64,000 nucleotides of DNA from JBQTGK01 sp052400665 (GTDB taxonomy: Bacteria > Bacteroidota > Bacteroidia > Bacteroidales > Marinifilaceae), in the NCBI GenBank assembly GCA_052400665.1, contig JBQTGK010000005.1; one strand, given 5' to 3'. The position numbers and the translations under genes were made by a program. Shown here one piece after another: positions 45,116 through 53,118 of the stretch; positions within the stretch are counted from its first letter, which is position 1, and every line of letters begins with the position of its first letter. The notes beneath the pieces are model-generated. The model worked only from the letters and a program-made list of their open reading frames with translations. It was not told the DNA's origin and searched no databases.

Positions 45116-46204
45116 TTATTTGTCGGGCAATGTGGGAAGAAAGAAGCTAAATATACTCCCATGATTAGGAGTACTTTCCACTTTAACCCAGCCATCTAAT
45201 TTTGTAACCATCTTATTTACAATTGATAAACCAAGGCCATGACCTTTTATAAAGTTTTCACCTAGTTTTTCCGGATCAGTAAATATAAATTCACATTCTT
45301 TGTCGCTAAGGCCTTTGCCATTATCTTTTACCCAAAATTTATTGTAACCATCTTTCCATTGGGAACTTCCTATTTCAATAACAGCTGGGGTTTTTCCATA
45401 TTTAATTGCATTTGTAATGTAGTTGTACCATACTTCTTCAATCCAGGGACCATAGCCTATGCTAACTGCAAAATTATTCGGTATAATAATTTCAGTATTC
45501 ATTTTTTCTTTTGCAGGTATCCTTTTTAAGACTTCAGTAATAATATGAGTCATAGAAAGTGGTGTTTTTACAATTTCCTCTTTTTTAGCACTTGCGAAAA
45601 GAAGTATTTCCCGAATAATACTATTCATTTTAAAGCCGCTTGCTACAATCATTTCAAGGAATGATGTTTTCTTTGCGGAGCTTAATTCATTATTGTTAAG
45701 AAGTAACTGGCTAAATCCGATTACGCTGTTTAATTGTGAGTGCAATTCGTGAGCAATAGTATGTGCAAAGGCATCAAGTTCCAGGTTACGTTTTTTTAGC
45801 TCATTTTCAGCTTTTATTCTAGCCGAAATATCCATAATAAATGCAACACTAAAAGGTTCCTCCTCCGATTTTATATGGCTCAAACTTATTTCAACAGGAA
45901 ATTCATTTCCATCTTTTTTAAGTCCCGATAATTTAGAGTTTAAATTCCCCATAGGTCTTGTTTTAGGCGATTTAAAATATTCCTGTATATGTTTATGATG
46001 GGAATGTTTGTATTTGTTTGGAATAAGTTTTTCGATTATTTCGCCAAAAAGTTCATTGTGCGTATAGCCAAAAAGTTCGCAGGCATTATTGTTGGCAAGT
46101 ACTATTTTACCTTCTTTATTTATAAATATAACTCCTTCCGATAAGGAATCGATAAGTGTATTTACCGACATATTATTTTGAAAAACATCTGAAAAATCTA
46201 CCAT
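45116..46204 (-). CDS. Soluble PAS sensor histidine kinase
   Basis: This 362-residue protein has no membrane helix. A PAS domain (about 12-128) with SEGVIFINKEGKIVLANNNACELFGY and a PAC motif (FPVEISLSHIK) is followed by HisKA with H149 (AHTIAHELHSQLNSVIGFSQL) and an HATPase domain (NYITNAIKYGK, VKDNGKGLSDKE, GHGLGLSIVNKM). The kinase type is that seen in phytochrome-like and PAS kinases. No partner regulator is adjacent. It ends 24 bp from the end of the convergent membrane kinase and may work in the same phosphorelay. Confidence 0.9.
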   Translation of the reverse strand: MVDFSDVFQNNMSVNTLIDSLSEGVIFINKEGKIVLANNNACELFGYTHNELFGEIIEKLIPNKYKHSHHKHIQEYFKSPKTRPMGNLNSKLSGLKKDGNEFPVEISLSHIKSEEEPFSVAFIMDISARIKAENELKKRNLELDAFAHTIAHELHSQLNSVIGFSQLLLNNNELSSAKKTSFLEMIVASGFKMNSIIREILLFASAKKEEIVKTPLSMTHIITEVLKRIPAKEKMNTEIIIPNNFAVSIGYGPWIEEVWYNYITNAIKYGKTPAVIEIGSSQWKDGYNKFWVKDNGKGLSDKECEFIFTDPEKLGENFIKGHGLGLSIVNKMVTKLDGWVKVESTPNHGSIFSFFLPTLPDK

Positions 46205-46353
46205 TCTCTTTCTATTTATTTTTTCAAATTATCCTGTAAGTTACCAAAATGAAGGGAATCCGCAAGAATGTTTGGATCAAAAATTAATAGAAATAAGAAT
46301 ATAGCATCTTTTTATACCTATATTGATAAAAAATATTTTTTAACCAATTAAAA

Positions 46354-47262
46354 TCAGTTAAATTGTCGATATTGATTTGGAGTTAGGCCCGTTTTCTTTT
46401 TAAACAATCGAGAAAAGTATTGAGGATATTCGAAGCCTAAACTGTAAGCTATTTGACTGATGGTTTCATCCGAGTTCAACAATTTTGTTTTCGCTTTATC
46501 AATAACAAAATACTGAATGTATTCCTGAGCATTTCGTCCGGTTTCCTTTTTCAACAAATCACTCAAATAATTAGCCGACATATTTAATTCGGCACCACAA
46601 AACTTAACGGTTGGAATACCAAGCTCTATAGCTTTTCCAGAAGCATAATAAGCTTTCATTAGATTCTCGAATTTACTCACAATATCTACATTAAGATTCT
46701 CACGGGTATAAAATTGACGATCGTAGAAACGGGTGCAATAATCTAGCATCAACTCAATATTTGAAATAATCAGTTTCTGGCTGTGCTTGTCTATATTCAG
46801 ACTGTATTCTTTTTCTATTATATCGCGCAAATCAGCCAAGGTTTTCTTTTCAGCATCCGATAAATGTAATGCTTCGTTAACATCGTAAGAGAAAAATGAA
46901 TATTCATCGATGTGCTTTCCAAGTTGCGATTTTCGAATAAAATCGGGATGGAAAAGTAAGGACCAACCTCCATTAGAGTTGTTAAACTCCCAGTCTGGTA
47001 ATGTCATTACCTGTCCTGGTTTAAGAAATAACATTGTTCCTTCCTGAAAATCATAGCTGTTACGTCCGTACCCAAAAGAAGATGCTGGATTCATCTTAAA
47101 TACGACTTGGTAAAAGTTGGATGTAATTGTTTGACCTGTTAAATCTTTATTCGAGTGCATTTTTTCATGATAAAAAACACTTACCAAAGGGTGTTTGGGT
47201 TTATCAAGACCCATAAAGTCAAAAGCCTGACTGATGGTTTCTAATCTATGTATATTTTTCAT
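46354..47262 (-). CDS. AraC-family transcriptional regulator
   Basis: This 302-residue regulator has an N-terminal cupin-type effector domain (about 20-190, GTMLFLKPGQVMTLPDW) and a C-terminal AraC domain with both helix-turn-helix motifs (MSANYLSDLLKKETGRNAQEY, split around 228-248, and ISQIAYSLGFEYPQYFSRLFKK, 272-293) ending GLTPNQYRQFN. It is 48 bp downstream of the split EFR1 gene, in the same unit, whose promoter carries a tandem 21-bp-spaced site. AraC proteins bind such direct repeats, so it probably activates itself and the two other promoters with the same sites. Confidence 0.93.
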   Translation of the reverse strand: MKNIHRLETISQAFDFMGLDKPKHPLVSVFYHEKMHSNKDLTGQTITSNFYQVVFKMNPASSFGYGRNSYDFQEGTMLFLKPGQVMTLPDWEFNNSNGGWSLLFHPDFIRKSQLGKHIDEYSFFSYDVNEALHLSDAEKKTLADLRDIIEKEYSLNIDKHSQKLIISNIELMLDYCTRFYDRQFYTRENLNVDIVSKFENLMKAYYASGKAIELGIPTVKFCGAELNMSANYLSDLLKKETGRNAQEYIQYFVIDKAKTKLLNSDETISQIAYSLGFEYPQYFSRLFKKKTGLTPNQYRQFN

Positions 47263-47310
47263 CTTTTACCTCTATTTTTTATACCGATATAACTGAAATA
47301 AAAACCTTAA

Positions 47311-48081
47311 CTACAATGATAAGCTTCTTTTTGCAATATCCTTAAGTTTTACCTCAGGATTACGATATTGTTGTTCCTTTCGAACCTTTCTTTTTTTATA
47401 ATGTATTGCAACTTGCGGACACCAGTGCAAACAAGTTGTGCATTGTTCACACTTATCTTCAATAAACGCCTTCCCATCTTTTACCGAAATATTATTCACA
47501 GGACAAACACTTTGGCAAATACCACAATTGGTGCATAAATCAGAATGTATCTGAGGAGTAAAGTATTTTCTTACTACCGAACTTGTGACCAAATTACTCA
47601 TCACAGCAGTTAAATGCTTTTTCCTGATTTTTTTAGTATTCTGAACTTTATTTTTTATATCCTCTACTATAGCATCCGTTTTAACTTTTGACTCTCTAAT
47701 TCTTTCTTCTATTTTATCAGTGAGCATTCCGTACATAATCCTGCTATTAACAGGCATCAAAACATCGCTATGATAATGCAAATTGCAAGCTTTTTTATGC
47801 AGTTCGTTTTGCAAAGATAAAATAGCATTACCTTTATCCCCACCATGGGTAATTACTCCAAACACATAAGAAGGCGATAAAAACTAAAGACACTGAATGG
47901 CTTCTTTCATTACATTTGGCATATCATAATTATACACCGGAAAAACAAAGCCAACAACATCATCGGTAATTGCCTTCCGTTTTTTAGCCTTGTTTATGTG
48001 TACAACTGCTTCTCCTAATTTAGAAGCTATATCTTTCGCAATAGTTAAAGAATTACCTGTTCCCGAAAAATATATTATCAT
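47311..48081 (-). pseudogene. EFR1-like flavodoxin/ferredoxin protein, interrupted by an in-frame TAG
   Basis: The first 65 codons give a flavodoxin start (MIIYFSGTGNSLTIAKDIASKL, read in part, and VGFVFPVYNYDMPNVMKEAIQCL). Then comes TAG at 47884-47886, and the same frame continues FLSPSYVFGVITHGGDKGNAIL into the rest of the flavodoxin fold and a two-cluster ferredoxin domain (CTNCGICQSVCP and CEQCTTCLHWCP). Without the stop it would be a normal protein of about 256 residues. A single nonsense change is the simplest reading; a GTG at 47865 could restart the second part, but that would lack the FMN phosphate loop. It shares its promoter with araC. Confidence 0.8.
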
Positions 48082-48101
48082 GTTTCTATTTTTTATTTAT
48101 A

Positions 48102-48163
48102 CAAGGTAAAATAAACGAAATGTCGATTTGTATATCAATTACCTTAAGTTGTATACCAATTAC
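48102..48163 (-). promoter_or_regulatory. Promoter with tandem AraC-type operator, before EFR1-araC
   Basis: Two direct repeats, TTGTATATCAATTAC (48128-48142) and TTGTATACCAATTAC (48149-48163), are 14/15 identical and 21 bp apart. On the minus strand a TACCTTG box (48102-48108) lies 20 bp from the near edge, and the start codon is 21 bp further. The layout is the same as at 55094-55156 and 57031-57093. Confidence 0.75.
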
Positions 48164-48222
48164 AGACAATCAAAGAAAAGGGCAAATGTAATGCTAACTT
48201 ACTCTTTTCTCAAGTCTACTTG

Positions 48223-48669
48223 TTAGCCTTTAGGCATATAAGCAGGAATCAGCCTTAAAACTTTAATTCGCCATCCTTCAGGTGTTCGTACGTATTCATT
48301 ATTATAACTAGCCAACATATTTTGCAGTTCTCCACCATCTAACTTCATGGGTGAAATTAACCTCCATGTAGCCGTAGCCTTATCTTCTTGTAAATCAATA
48401 ATAGGATTTGAGAAACTATGAATGAATAATTCAGATCTGGCATCCATCATTTTGAACAATTCTGCAATCTGTTGAATCCCTTGAACCGACATATCTTGTT
48501 CCTTAGATTCCCAGATCGCATCTTCAGTAAATACTTCCTCTAGTCTATCTGTAATCATTTCTTTTTCATCCCATCCTTTGTCGACAAAATGGCCATAGGT
48601 GGATTGAAGCGTTTTTATGGCTTCCAAATCTTCTAATCGTTGTATTCTTTGTTCTAATGTAGGTTTCAT
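48223..48669 (-). CDS. NTF2/SnoaL-like protein
   Basis: This 148-residue protein has an alpha+beta barrel pattern typical of SnoaL-like members of the NTF2 superfamily: QRIQRLEDLEAIKTLQSTYGHFVD, FTEDAIWE, FIHSFSNPIIDL, ATATWRL and EGWRIKVLRL. The family includes dehydratases, isomerases and non-enzymatic binders; H and D residues in the pocket (YGHFVD, EDAIW) fit a catalytic member. It is the last gene of the SDR-OYE operon, 15 bp after the second EFR1 gene, so a small hydrophobic substrate shared with the dehydrogenases is plausible. Confidence 0.82.
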   Translation of the reverse strand: MKPTLEQRIQRLEDLEAIKTLQSTYGHFVDKGWDEKEMITDRLEEVFTEDAIWESKEQDMSVQGIQQIAELFKMMDARSELFIHSFSNPIIDLQEDKATATWRLISPMKLDGGELQNMLASYNNEYVRTPEGWRIKVLRLIPAYMPKG

Positions 48670-48684
48670 AGGGTGTTCGTTTTT

Positions 48685-49473
48685 TCAAATAAAAATTTGG
48701 GGTTCTTTATCTTTCTGTTTCGACATAGCAAATGCTAATATGGATACCAGCGGATGTTTTAATTCTCTGGCTTCGTGTGGACAGGATTTAACACATGCAA
48801 AACAGGTAATGCATTTCTCGGCATCGCAACTTAAATCGTCGGCAATGGCTCCAACCGGACAAACACTGATACAAACTTTGCAATTCTCACAATCTTCTGT
48901 CGGTTTCGATACCATTTTGGGCATACTTCCTGCAGGTTTTGTTGGGACTTTACCCGGGATTTGACTTTCAACCCTTAGTTTTTTAACATCCTTATCCCGG
49001 GCTCCTGCCAGCTTTTCTTTTATTTGAACTCCGAAATCTTTCGCAGTTTGTAAATCCTTAAGATTAGGTCTGCCCACGGCAATCTTTCTTTTTTTGTTGG
49101 CGAAAGAATGTTCCCCAATAAAGCTTGTTGCTCCAATAGTAACAAAACCATTCTTTTCCATTAAGCTACTTAATTCTGCCAAAGCATTTCCAAAGGCTCT
49201 GTTTCCAAACATCGAAACACATACCACCGGCTGTCCTGAACCTTGAATTCCTTTTATTCGTTCCATAGCAACAGTTGGAATTCTACCACCATGAGCAGGA
49301 GCTCCTACTATAAGCAAATCACCATCCTTCGCTTTAAACTCATCTTGTTCTTTGGTCAAGTCAATTTCTATAGTGGCTTCCATTTTAAACCCCGAAGCAA
49401 TAGCTCTTACCACCTTTTGCCCTGTATGGGTTGGCGAAAAATAAACTGCAATTACCCTTTTAAATTCAATCAT
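48685..49473 (-). CDS. EFR1-family flavodoxin/ferredoxin fusion protein
   Basis: This 262-residue protein joins a flavodoxin-like domain (about 1-160; VYFSPTHTGQKVVRAIA as the FMN phosphate loop, GAPAHGGRIP) to a two-[4Fe-4S] ferredoxin domain (CENCKVCISVCPVGAI and CITCFACVKSCP, about 194-240). Such proteins shuttle single electrons to or from reductases. It is an intact paralogue of the interrupted gene at 47311-48081. Its place inside an operon with SDRs, an OYE reductase and a ferredoxin-nitroreductase marks it as an electron donor for them. Confidence 0.9.
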   Translation of the reverse strand: MIEFKRVIAVYFSPTHTGQKVVRAIASGFKMEATIEIDLTKEQDEFKAKDGDLLIVGAPAHGGRIPTVAMERIKGIQGSGQPVVCVSMFGNRAFGNALAELSSLMEKNGFVTIGATSFIGEHSFANKKRKIAVGRPNLKDLQTAKDFGVQIKEKLAGARDKDVKKLRVESQIPGKVPTKPAGSMPKMVSKPTEDCENCKVCISVCPVGAIADDLSCDAEKCITCFACVKSCPHEARELKHPLVSILAFAMSKQKDKEPQIFI

Positions 49474-49492
49474 GTTTTTGAGATTTATAATT

Positions 49493-50404
49493 TTAGAATC
49501 TGTAGCTAAAACCGGTTAGTTTTTCCGCCATATCGAAAAGTCTCTTACTAACATCTTCATTATAAGCATGAGGTTTGGCCTTCACCTTTCCGGGCTTGCC
49601 TTTCATATCTGCAAAACCGGTTGGTCCAAAATAATCACCACCTTGTACATTGGTATTCAGTGCAGCCATCAACTGAGGCAATACCGCATTTTCAGGTTTG
49701 TGTGTAACTAGAGGTAAAAGTGGGTACAGAATGTAATAAAGCGCTTTAGGTATATGTCGAGCCAAATCGGTATTGGATCCTCCTGGATGTGCTGCAACGG
49801 CAATCACTTTTGAGCCTGCTGCCGAAAGACGACGATTGAGTTCTTGTGCATGCATTAAACATGCCAGTTTACTCTGATTATAAGCACCCATTCTTGAATA
49901 GGATTTTTCTGCATTCAAATTGTCAAAATCAATTTTTCCGCTTTCATGTGCTTTGCTGCTAAGCATTACAATTCTAGCTCCATTGGTTTTGTTTAAAACA
50001 TCTAAAAGCAAGCCTGTCAGAACAAAGTGCCCAAAATAATTCGCACCCATTTGTAATTCAAAATTGTCTTCTGTTCTTGAAAAAGGAGGAGTCATTATAC
50101 CGGCATTATTCATTAATACATCCAGGCGTTTATGCTCAATTAAAAATGCATTGGCAAAAGCATGAACCGATTTCAGACTGCTTAAATCCAAGCTCATAAT
50201 CTCTAGTTTTGCTTTGGGAATTTTTTGCAAGATAGCTTGTTTCGCTTTTACCGCTTTTTCTACATTTCGACAAGCCATAACTACAGTAGCATCTTTTTTA
50301 GCCAAGGCAAGTGTTGTTTCATAACCCAAACCAGCGTTTGCACCTGTAACTATTATTGTTTTGTCGGATAAGGATCCAACACTATTCATTGACCAATTTT
50401 CCAT
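49493..50404 (-). CDS. Short-chain dehydrogenase/reductase (retinol-dehydrogenase-like)
   Basis: This 303-residue classical SDR has TIIVTGANAGLGYETT (TGxxxGxG, near 17-30), NNAGIM, MLSSKAH and the catalytic pair in GAYNQSKLA (YxxxK). The C-terminal part, with HPGGSNTDLARHIP, is like retinol dehydrogenase/WWOX-type SDRs, which prefer NADP(H) (ACRN after beta2). The substrate is unknown. It lies 45 bp after the NAD-binding SDR and 19 bp before EFR1 in the redox operon. Confidence 0.88.
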   Translation of the reverse strand: MENWSMNSVGSLSDKTIIVTGANAGLGYETTLALAKKDATVVMACRNVEKAVKAKQAILQKIPKAKLEIMSLDLSSLKSVHAFANAFLIEHKRLDVLMNNAGIMTPPFSRTEDNFELQMGANYFGHFVLTGLLLDVLNKTNGARIVMLSSKAHESGKIDFDNLNAEKSYSRMGAYNQSKLACLMHAQELNRRLSAAGSKVIAVAAHPGGSNTDLARHIPKALYYILYPLLPLVTHKPENAVLPQLMAALNTNVQGGDYFGPTGFADMKGKPGKVKAKPHAYNEDVSKRLFDMAEKLTGFSYRF

Positions 50405-50449
50405 CTGACTAAAATTTTAATATTTATTATGTGACTTTGGCATTTGCTC

Positions 50450-51097
50450 TTAAGCATCCATCTTAAACACGGAATCTATGTGTTCATTTCCACTAAAAAG
50501 TTCGTAAATGTTGCCTTTTGTATCTTCGTTTGCTAAACAATATTCAATTACCTTGGCAACATCCTCCCGAGGAATAATCAATTCATTAAAATTTGCTGGT
50601 CGCGAGATTCTTATCAAACCTGTTCCTTGCTGATTAATTAAAGCACCTGGTCGTAGAATTGTGTAATTCAAACCACTATCTAATAAATAATTATCGGCAA
50701 AATGTTTGGCTACCAGATATGGTTTTATGTCGCTTACAAATTCATCGGGATTAGCCGCACCTAAACCACTTACCATTACAAAATGCTGAATGTTGTTCTT
50801 TATAGCGTAATCCACTGCTTTTCGTGCTGCCCATAAATCAATCAATAGTGTTTTATCGTAGCCTGTAGAACCTCCTGAGCCTGCAGTAAAAACCACTTTA
50901 TTGCAATCTTTAAAAGCATGTTCAAAGCCCCCCTCCAAATCTGCAAGTACCGTTTCGACACCAAGCTTAACTAGCTCCTGAGCTTTGTTTTCGTTACGTA
51001 CTAAGGCAACTACCGGCTTTTTATCTTCCTGTAAAAGGTCGACTACAATTTTTCCAATTTGTCCGCCGGCTCCAATTATTAATGTTTTTGTCTTCAT
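50450..51097 (-). CDS. Atypical SDR / NAD(P)H-binding protein (SDR_a5-like)
   Basis: This 215-residue protein starts TLIIGAGGQIGKIVVDLL (GxGGxxG) and has ADLEGGFEHAFKDCNKVVFTAGSGGSTG and NYTILRPGALI, which mark the NAD(P)-binding atypical SDR group of YwnB/HSCARG-like proteins. The YxxxK pair is not kept, so it may act as a redox sensor or a flavin/quinone reductase-like enzyme rather than a classic dehydrogenase. It is 9 bp downstream of another SDR in the same operon. Confidence 0.85.
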   Translation of the reverse strand: MKTKTLIIGAGGQIGKIVVDLLQEDKKPVVALVRNENKAQELVKLGVETVLADLEGGFEHAFKDCNKVVFTAGSGGSTGYDKTLLIDLWAARKAVDYAIKNNIQHFVMVSGLGAANPDEFVSDIKPYLVAKHFADNYLLDSGLNYTILRPGALINQQGTGLIRISRPANFNELIIPREDVAKVIEYCLANEDTKGNIYELFSGNEHIDSVFKMDA

Positions 51098-51106
51098 TAT
51101 TTACTT

Positions 51107-51844
51107 TTAAGCCTCCTGAGAAGTAGGACGAATTACAAGCTCGTTTATGTCTACATCGGCTGGTTGTTCAATCGCATAAGCTACCGCTTTTGCAATGTTT
51201 ATGGCCGGAATAGCATCTTTATATACTTGCTGAATAAACTGTGAAGATGCTTCATCTGAACTCCCAAATTGTAACTCTGATTCTATTAAACCTGGAGTAA
51301 TAGTAGTGGTGCGTATATCCTTGCCAACCTCCATTCTTAAACCTTCGCTAATGGCTCTTACAGCAAACTTAGATGCGCTATAAACAGTTATTCCAGGGCT
51401 TACTTTTAGTCCTGCTATAGACGAAAGATTGATAAAATGCCCCGATTTTTGACTTTGGAATATGGGTAATGCCGCTGCAATACCATTTAGTACTCCTTTA
51501 ATGTTTACATCAATAGTTTTATTCCACTCATCAGTTTTCAGAGCAGCCAAAGGAGCCAATGGCATTACGCCTGCGTTATTGACAAGTACATCAATTTTCC
51601 CAAAGGATGTTATCCCCTCATTAACAAGTGCTTTAACATCTTCAACATTTGTTACATCGGTCTTTAGAATTACTGCTTTACCACCTTTGGAACGAATATC
51701 GCTTGCAATGGTTTCTAGTTTTTCCAAACGACGCGCACCTAAAACAACTGCTGCACCTTTCTCTGCCAAATAGCGTGCTGTTTCTTCTCCTAAACCGCCA
51801 CTTGCTCCTGTAATTACTACTACTTTTCCTTTAATATTATCCAT
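51107..51844 (-). CDS. SDR-family oxidoreductase
   Basis: This 245-residue classical SDR has VVVITGASGGLGEETAR (about 8-24), NNAGVMPLA, INLSSIAGL (Ser), and YSASKFAVRAI (YxxxK), followed by TPGLIESEL. ARR after beta2 suggests NADP(H). Members of this group reduce small aldehydes, ketones or serine-like hydroxy acids. It starts the close-packed block SDR-SDR-SDR-EFR1-NTF2 after the nitroreductase. A weak half-site like the cluster operator (51902-51916) lies upstream, without a matching -7 box. Confidence 0.9.
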   Translation of the reverse strand: MDNIKGKVVVITGASGGLGEETARYLAEKGAAVVLGARRLEKLETIASDIRSKGGKAVILKTDVTNVEDVKALVNEGITSFGKIDVLVNNAGVMPLAPLAALKTDEWNKTIDVNIKGVLNGIAAALPIFQSQKSGHFINLSSIAGLKVSPGITVYSASKFAVRAISEGLRMEVGKDIRTTTITPGLIESELQFGSSDEASSQFIQQVYKDAIPAINIAKAVAYAIEQPADVDINELVIRPTSQEA

Positions 51845-51975
51845 GTCTTTTAAGTTTTATAAATTTTTATGATATATAATATACATCTGGTCGAGAGTTT
51901 ATATTTATACGAATTGCTCATTGATAAACTTTAGCTCCAAGTCTTTTCCTAAATCACCAGATTTGAACACTGATG

Positions 51976-52812
51976 TTAGAACGATTCCAAAAGATTTATT
52001 TTCGAAGGGACGCGTTGTACTGTACGCTGATATTGCACAGCCGGTAGACCAAAGCACATGCAGTATCCAATTTCATGGTCTTCTGGTATGCCGAGTTGCA
52101 CTGCTAAATCGGGAAAAAAATCGGTGAGTGCCCAAGTAAGAAATCCATTCCATACAGTACCAACACCCATAGATTGAGCCATTAACTCAAAATTAGTCAA
52201 AGCAATTACACTATCGACTTTGCCCTCAGGCGCTGTTTTTGGGGCACTGGCAATAAGAATATGCGGTGCACCTCGTAGCATGAAGTCCGCAGGATTCTCC
52301 CAATATGGTTTAATTGCTTGACGCGTATATGCTATTTTTGGATTCTCCGTTGTTGGGTCCGACTCATTCAGCATGTTTTTTACTCTGGCGAATAGTTCCT
52401 TGCTAAATGCATCAGTAACTTCATCATTCATCGTTGCTGTAAAATGAACACTTTGGCTGTTTCCTCCGGTAGGCGCATGACTGGCAATTTCCAATAGGTT
52501 CCGAATGGTTTTGGTATCTACGGATTTTTTAGAGTAGTTACGCGTTGAGCGATGACCTTTGATAAGGGTTTCCATTGAATGCGCAGTAGGCATTTCAAAT
52601 TTCATGTCTATGCTTTTATCAGGATTGACTCCCATAATAGAAATTGCACCAGTTGGGCAAACAGCCAAACAGTGTTGGCAGCGAAGGCACGTATCCTCAT
52701 TAATAATCGTAGGAAATTCCCCTTTTTCCATAGATATGCATTGTGAAGGACAATCCTTAACACATTTTCCGCACTGAATGCATTTCTCTTCATTTACTTT
52801 AAAATTCAGCAT
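51976..52812 (-). CDS. Ferredoxin-nitroreductase fusion protein
   Basis: This 278-residue protein has an N-terminal two-[4Fe-4S] ferredoxin domain (C11, C14, C17, C21 in CIQCGKCVKDCP; C42, C45, C48, C52 in CLRCQHCLAVCP) followed by a nitroreductase-family FMN domain (about 80-270; HRSTRNYSKKSVD, SHAPTGGNSQSVHF, MAQSMGVGTVWNGF). These fused enzymes take electrons from ferredoxin-like partners and reduce nitro groups, enoates or other electron-poor substrates. It sits 38 bp after the hydrolase remnant in the SDR-OYE operon. Confidence 0.92.
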   Translation of the reverse strand: MLNFKVNEEKCIQCGKCVKDCPSQCISMEKGEFPTIINEDTCLRCQHCLAVCPTGAISIMGVNPDKSIDMKFEMPTAHSMETLIKGHRSTRNYSKKSVDTKTIRNLLEIASHAPTGGNSQSVHFTATMNDEVTDAFSKELFARVKNMLNESDPTTENPKIAYTRQAIKPYWENPADFMLRGAPHILIASAPKTAPEGKVDSVIALTNFELMAQSMGVGTVWNGFLTWALTDFFPDLAVQLGIPEDHEIGYCMCFGLPAVQYQRTVQRVPSKINLLESF

Positions 52813-52849
52813 AGTTTTTTTTTATATCGACAATAAGTTATTCTCTAAT

Positions 52850-53076
52850 TTACTCTTTCAATTTTTTCATCATTCTTCGAAGCGAAAACACAAAACTCAC
52901 AAGAGTATATTCTTGCGTAAAGTGTCCTGCTTCAGGAAGTAATTGCACTGGTGTATTACCGAAAAATATGCGCCGTTTTTGAATATCCTGACACGCTACT
53001 ACATCTTCCTTTCAGCCGAAAATAAGCTCAACAGCTTTACAAGGCAACCTATCTAGTATGAATTCAATTTTAAAAT
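52850..53076 (-). pseudogene. Alpha/beta-hydrolase remnant (C-terminal part)
   Basis: On the minus strand one frame reads LPCKAVELIFG, then TGA, then KEDVVACQDIQKRRIFFG and NTPVQLLPEAGHFTQEY followed by SFVFSLRRMMKKLKE and TAA. IFG.xEDVV is the acidic-residue region and LLPEAGHF the catalytic-His region of alpha/beta hydrolases, spaced as in the family. The first 200 residues are missing. The piece fills the otherwise unexplained 300-bp gap between the OYE gene and the nitroreductase, so the operon once had a hydrolase. Confidence 0.7.
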
Positions 53077-53118
53077 ACCCCCGTACTTTTTGTTAGTTTT
53101 ATTAATGAAGGATTTAAC

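Noticed and set aside
47884..47886. Programmed recoding (selenocysteine or pyrrolysine) in the split EFR1 gene
   Set aside because: Selenocysteine uses TGA, the residue is not at a redox-active position, and pyrrolysine machinery is not expected; a nonsense mutation is simpler.
48617..48964. A 115-codon plus-strand frame
   Set aside because: It is antisense to the ferredoxin part of EFR1; its Cys and Gly pattern mirrors the real gene's codons and it has no family features.
51902..51916. A further AraC-type operator before the SDR at 51107-51844
   Set aside because: Only one half-site (11/15) is present; the partner 21 bp away and the -7 box at the fixed distance are missing.
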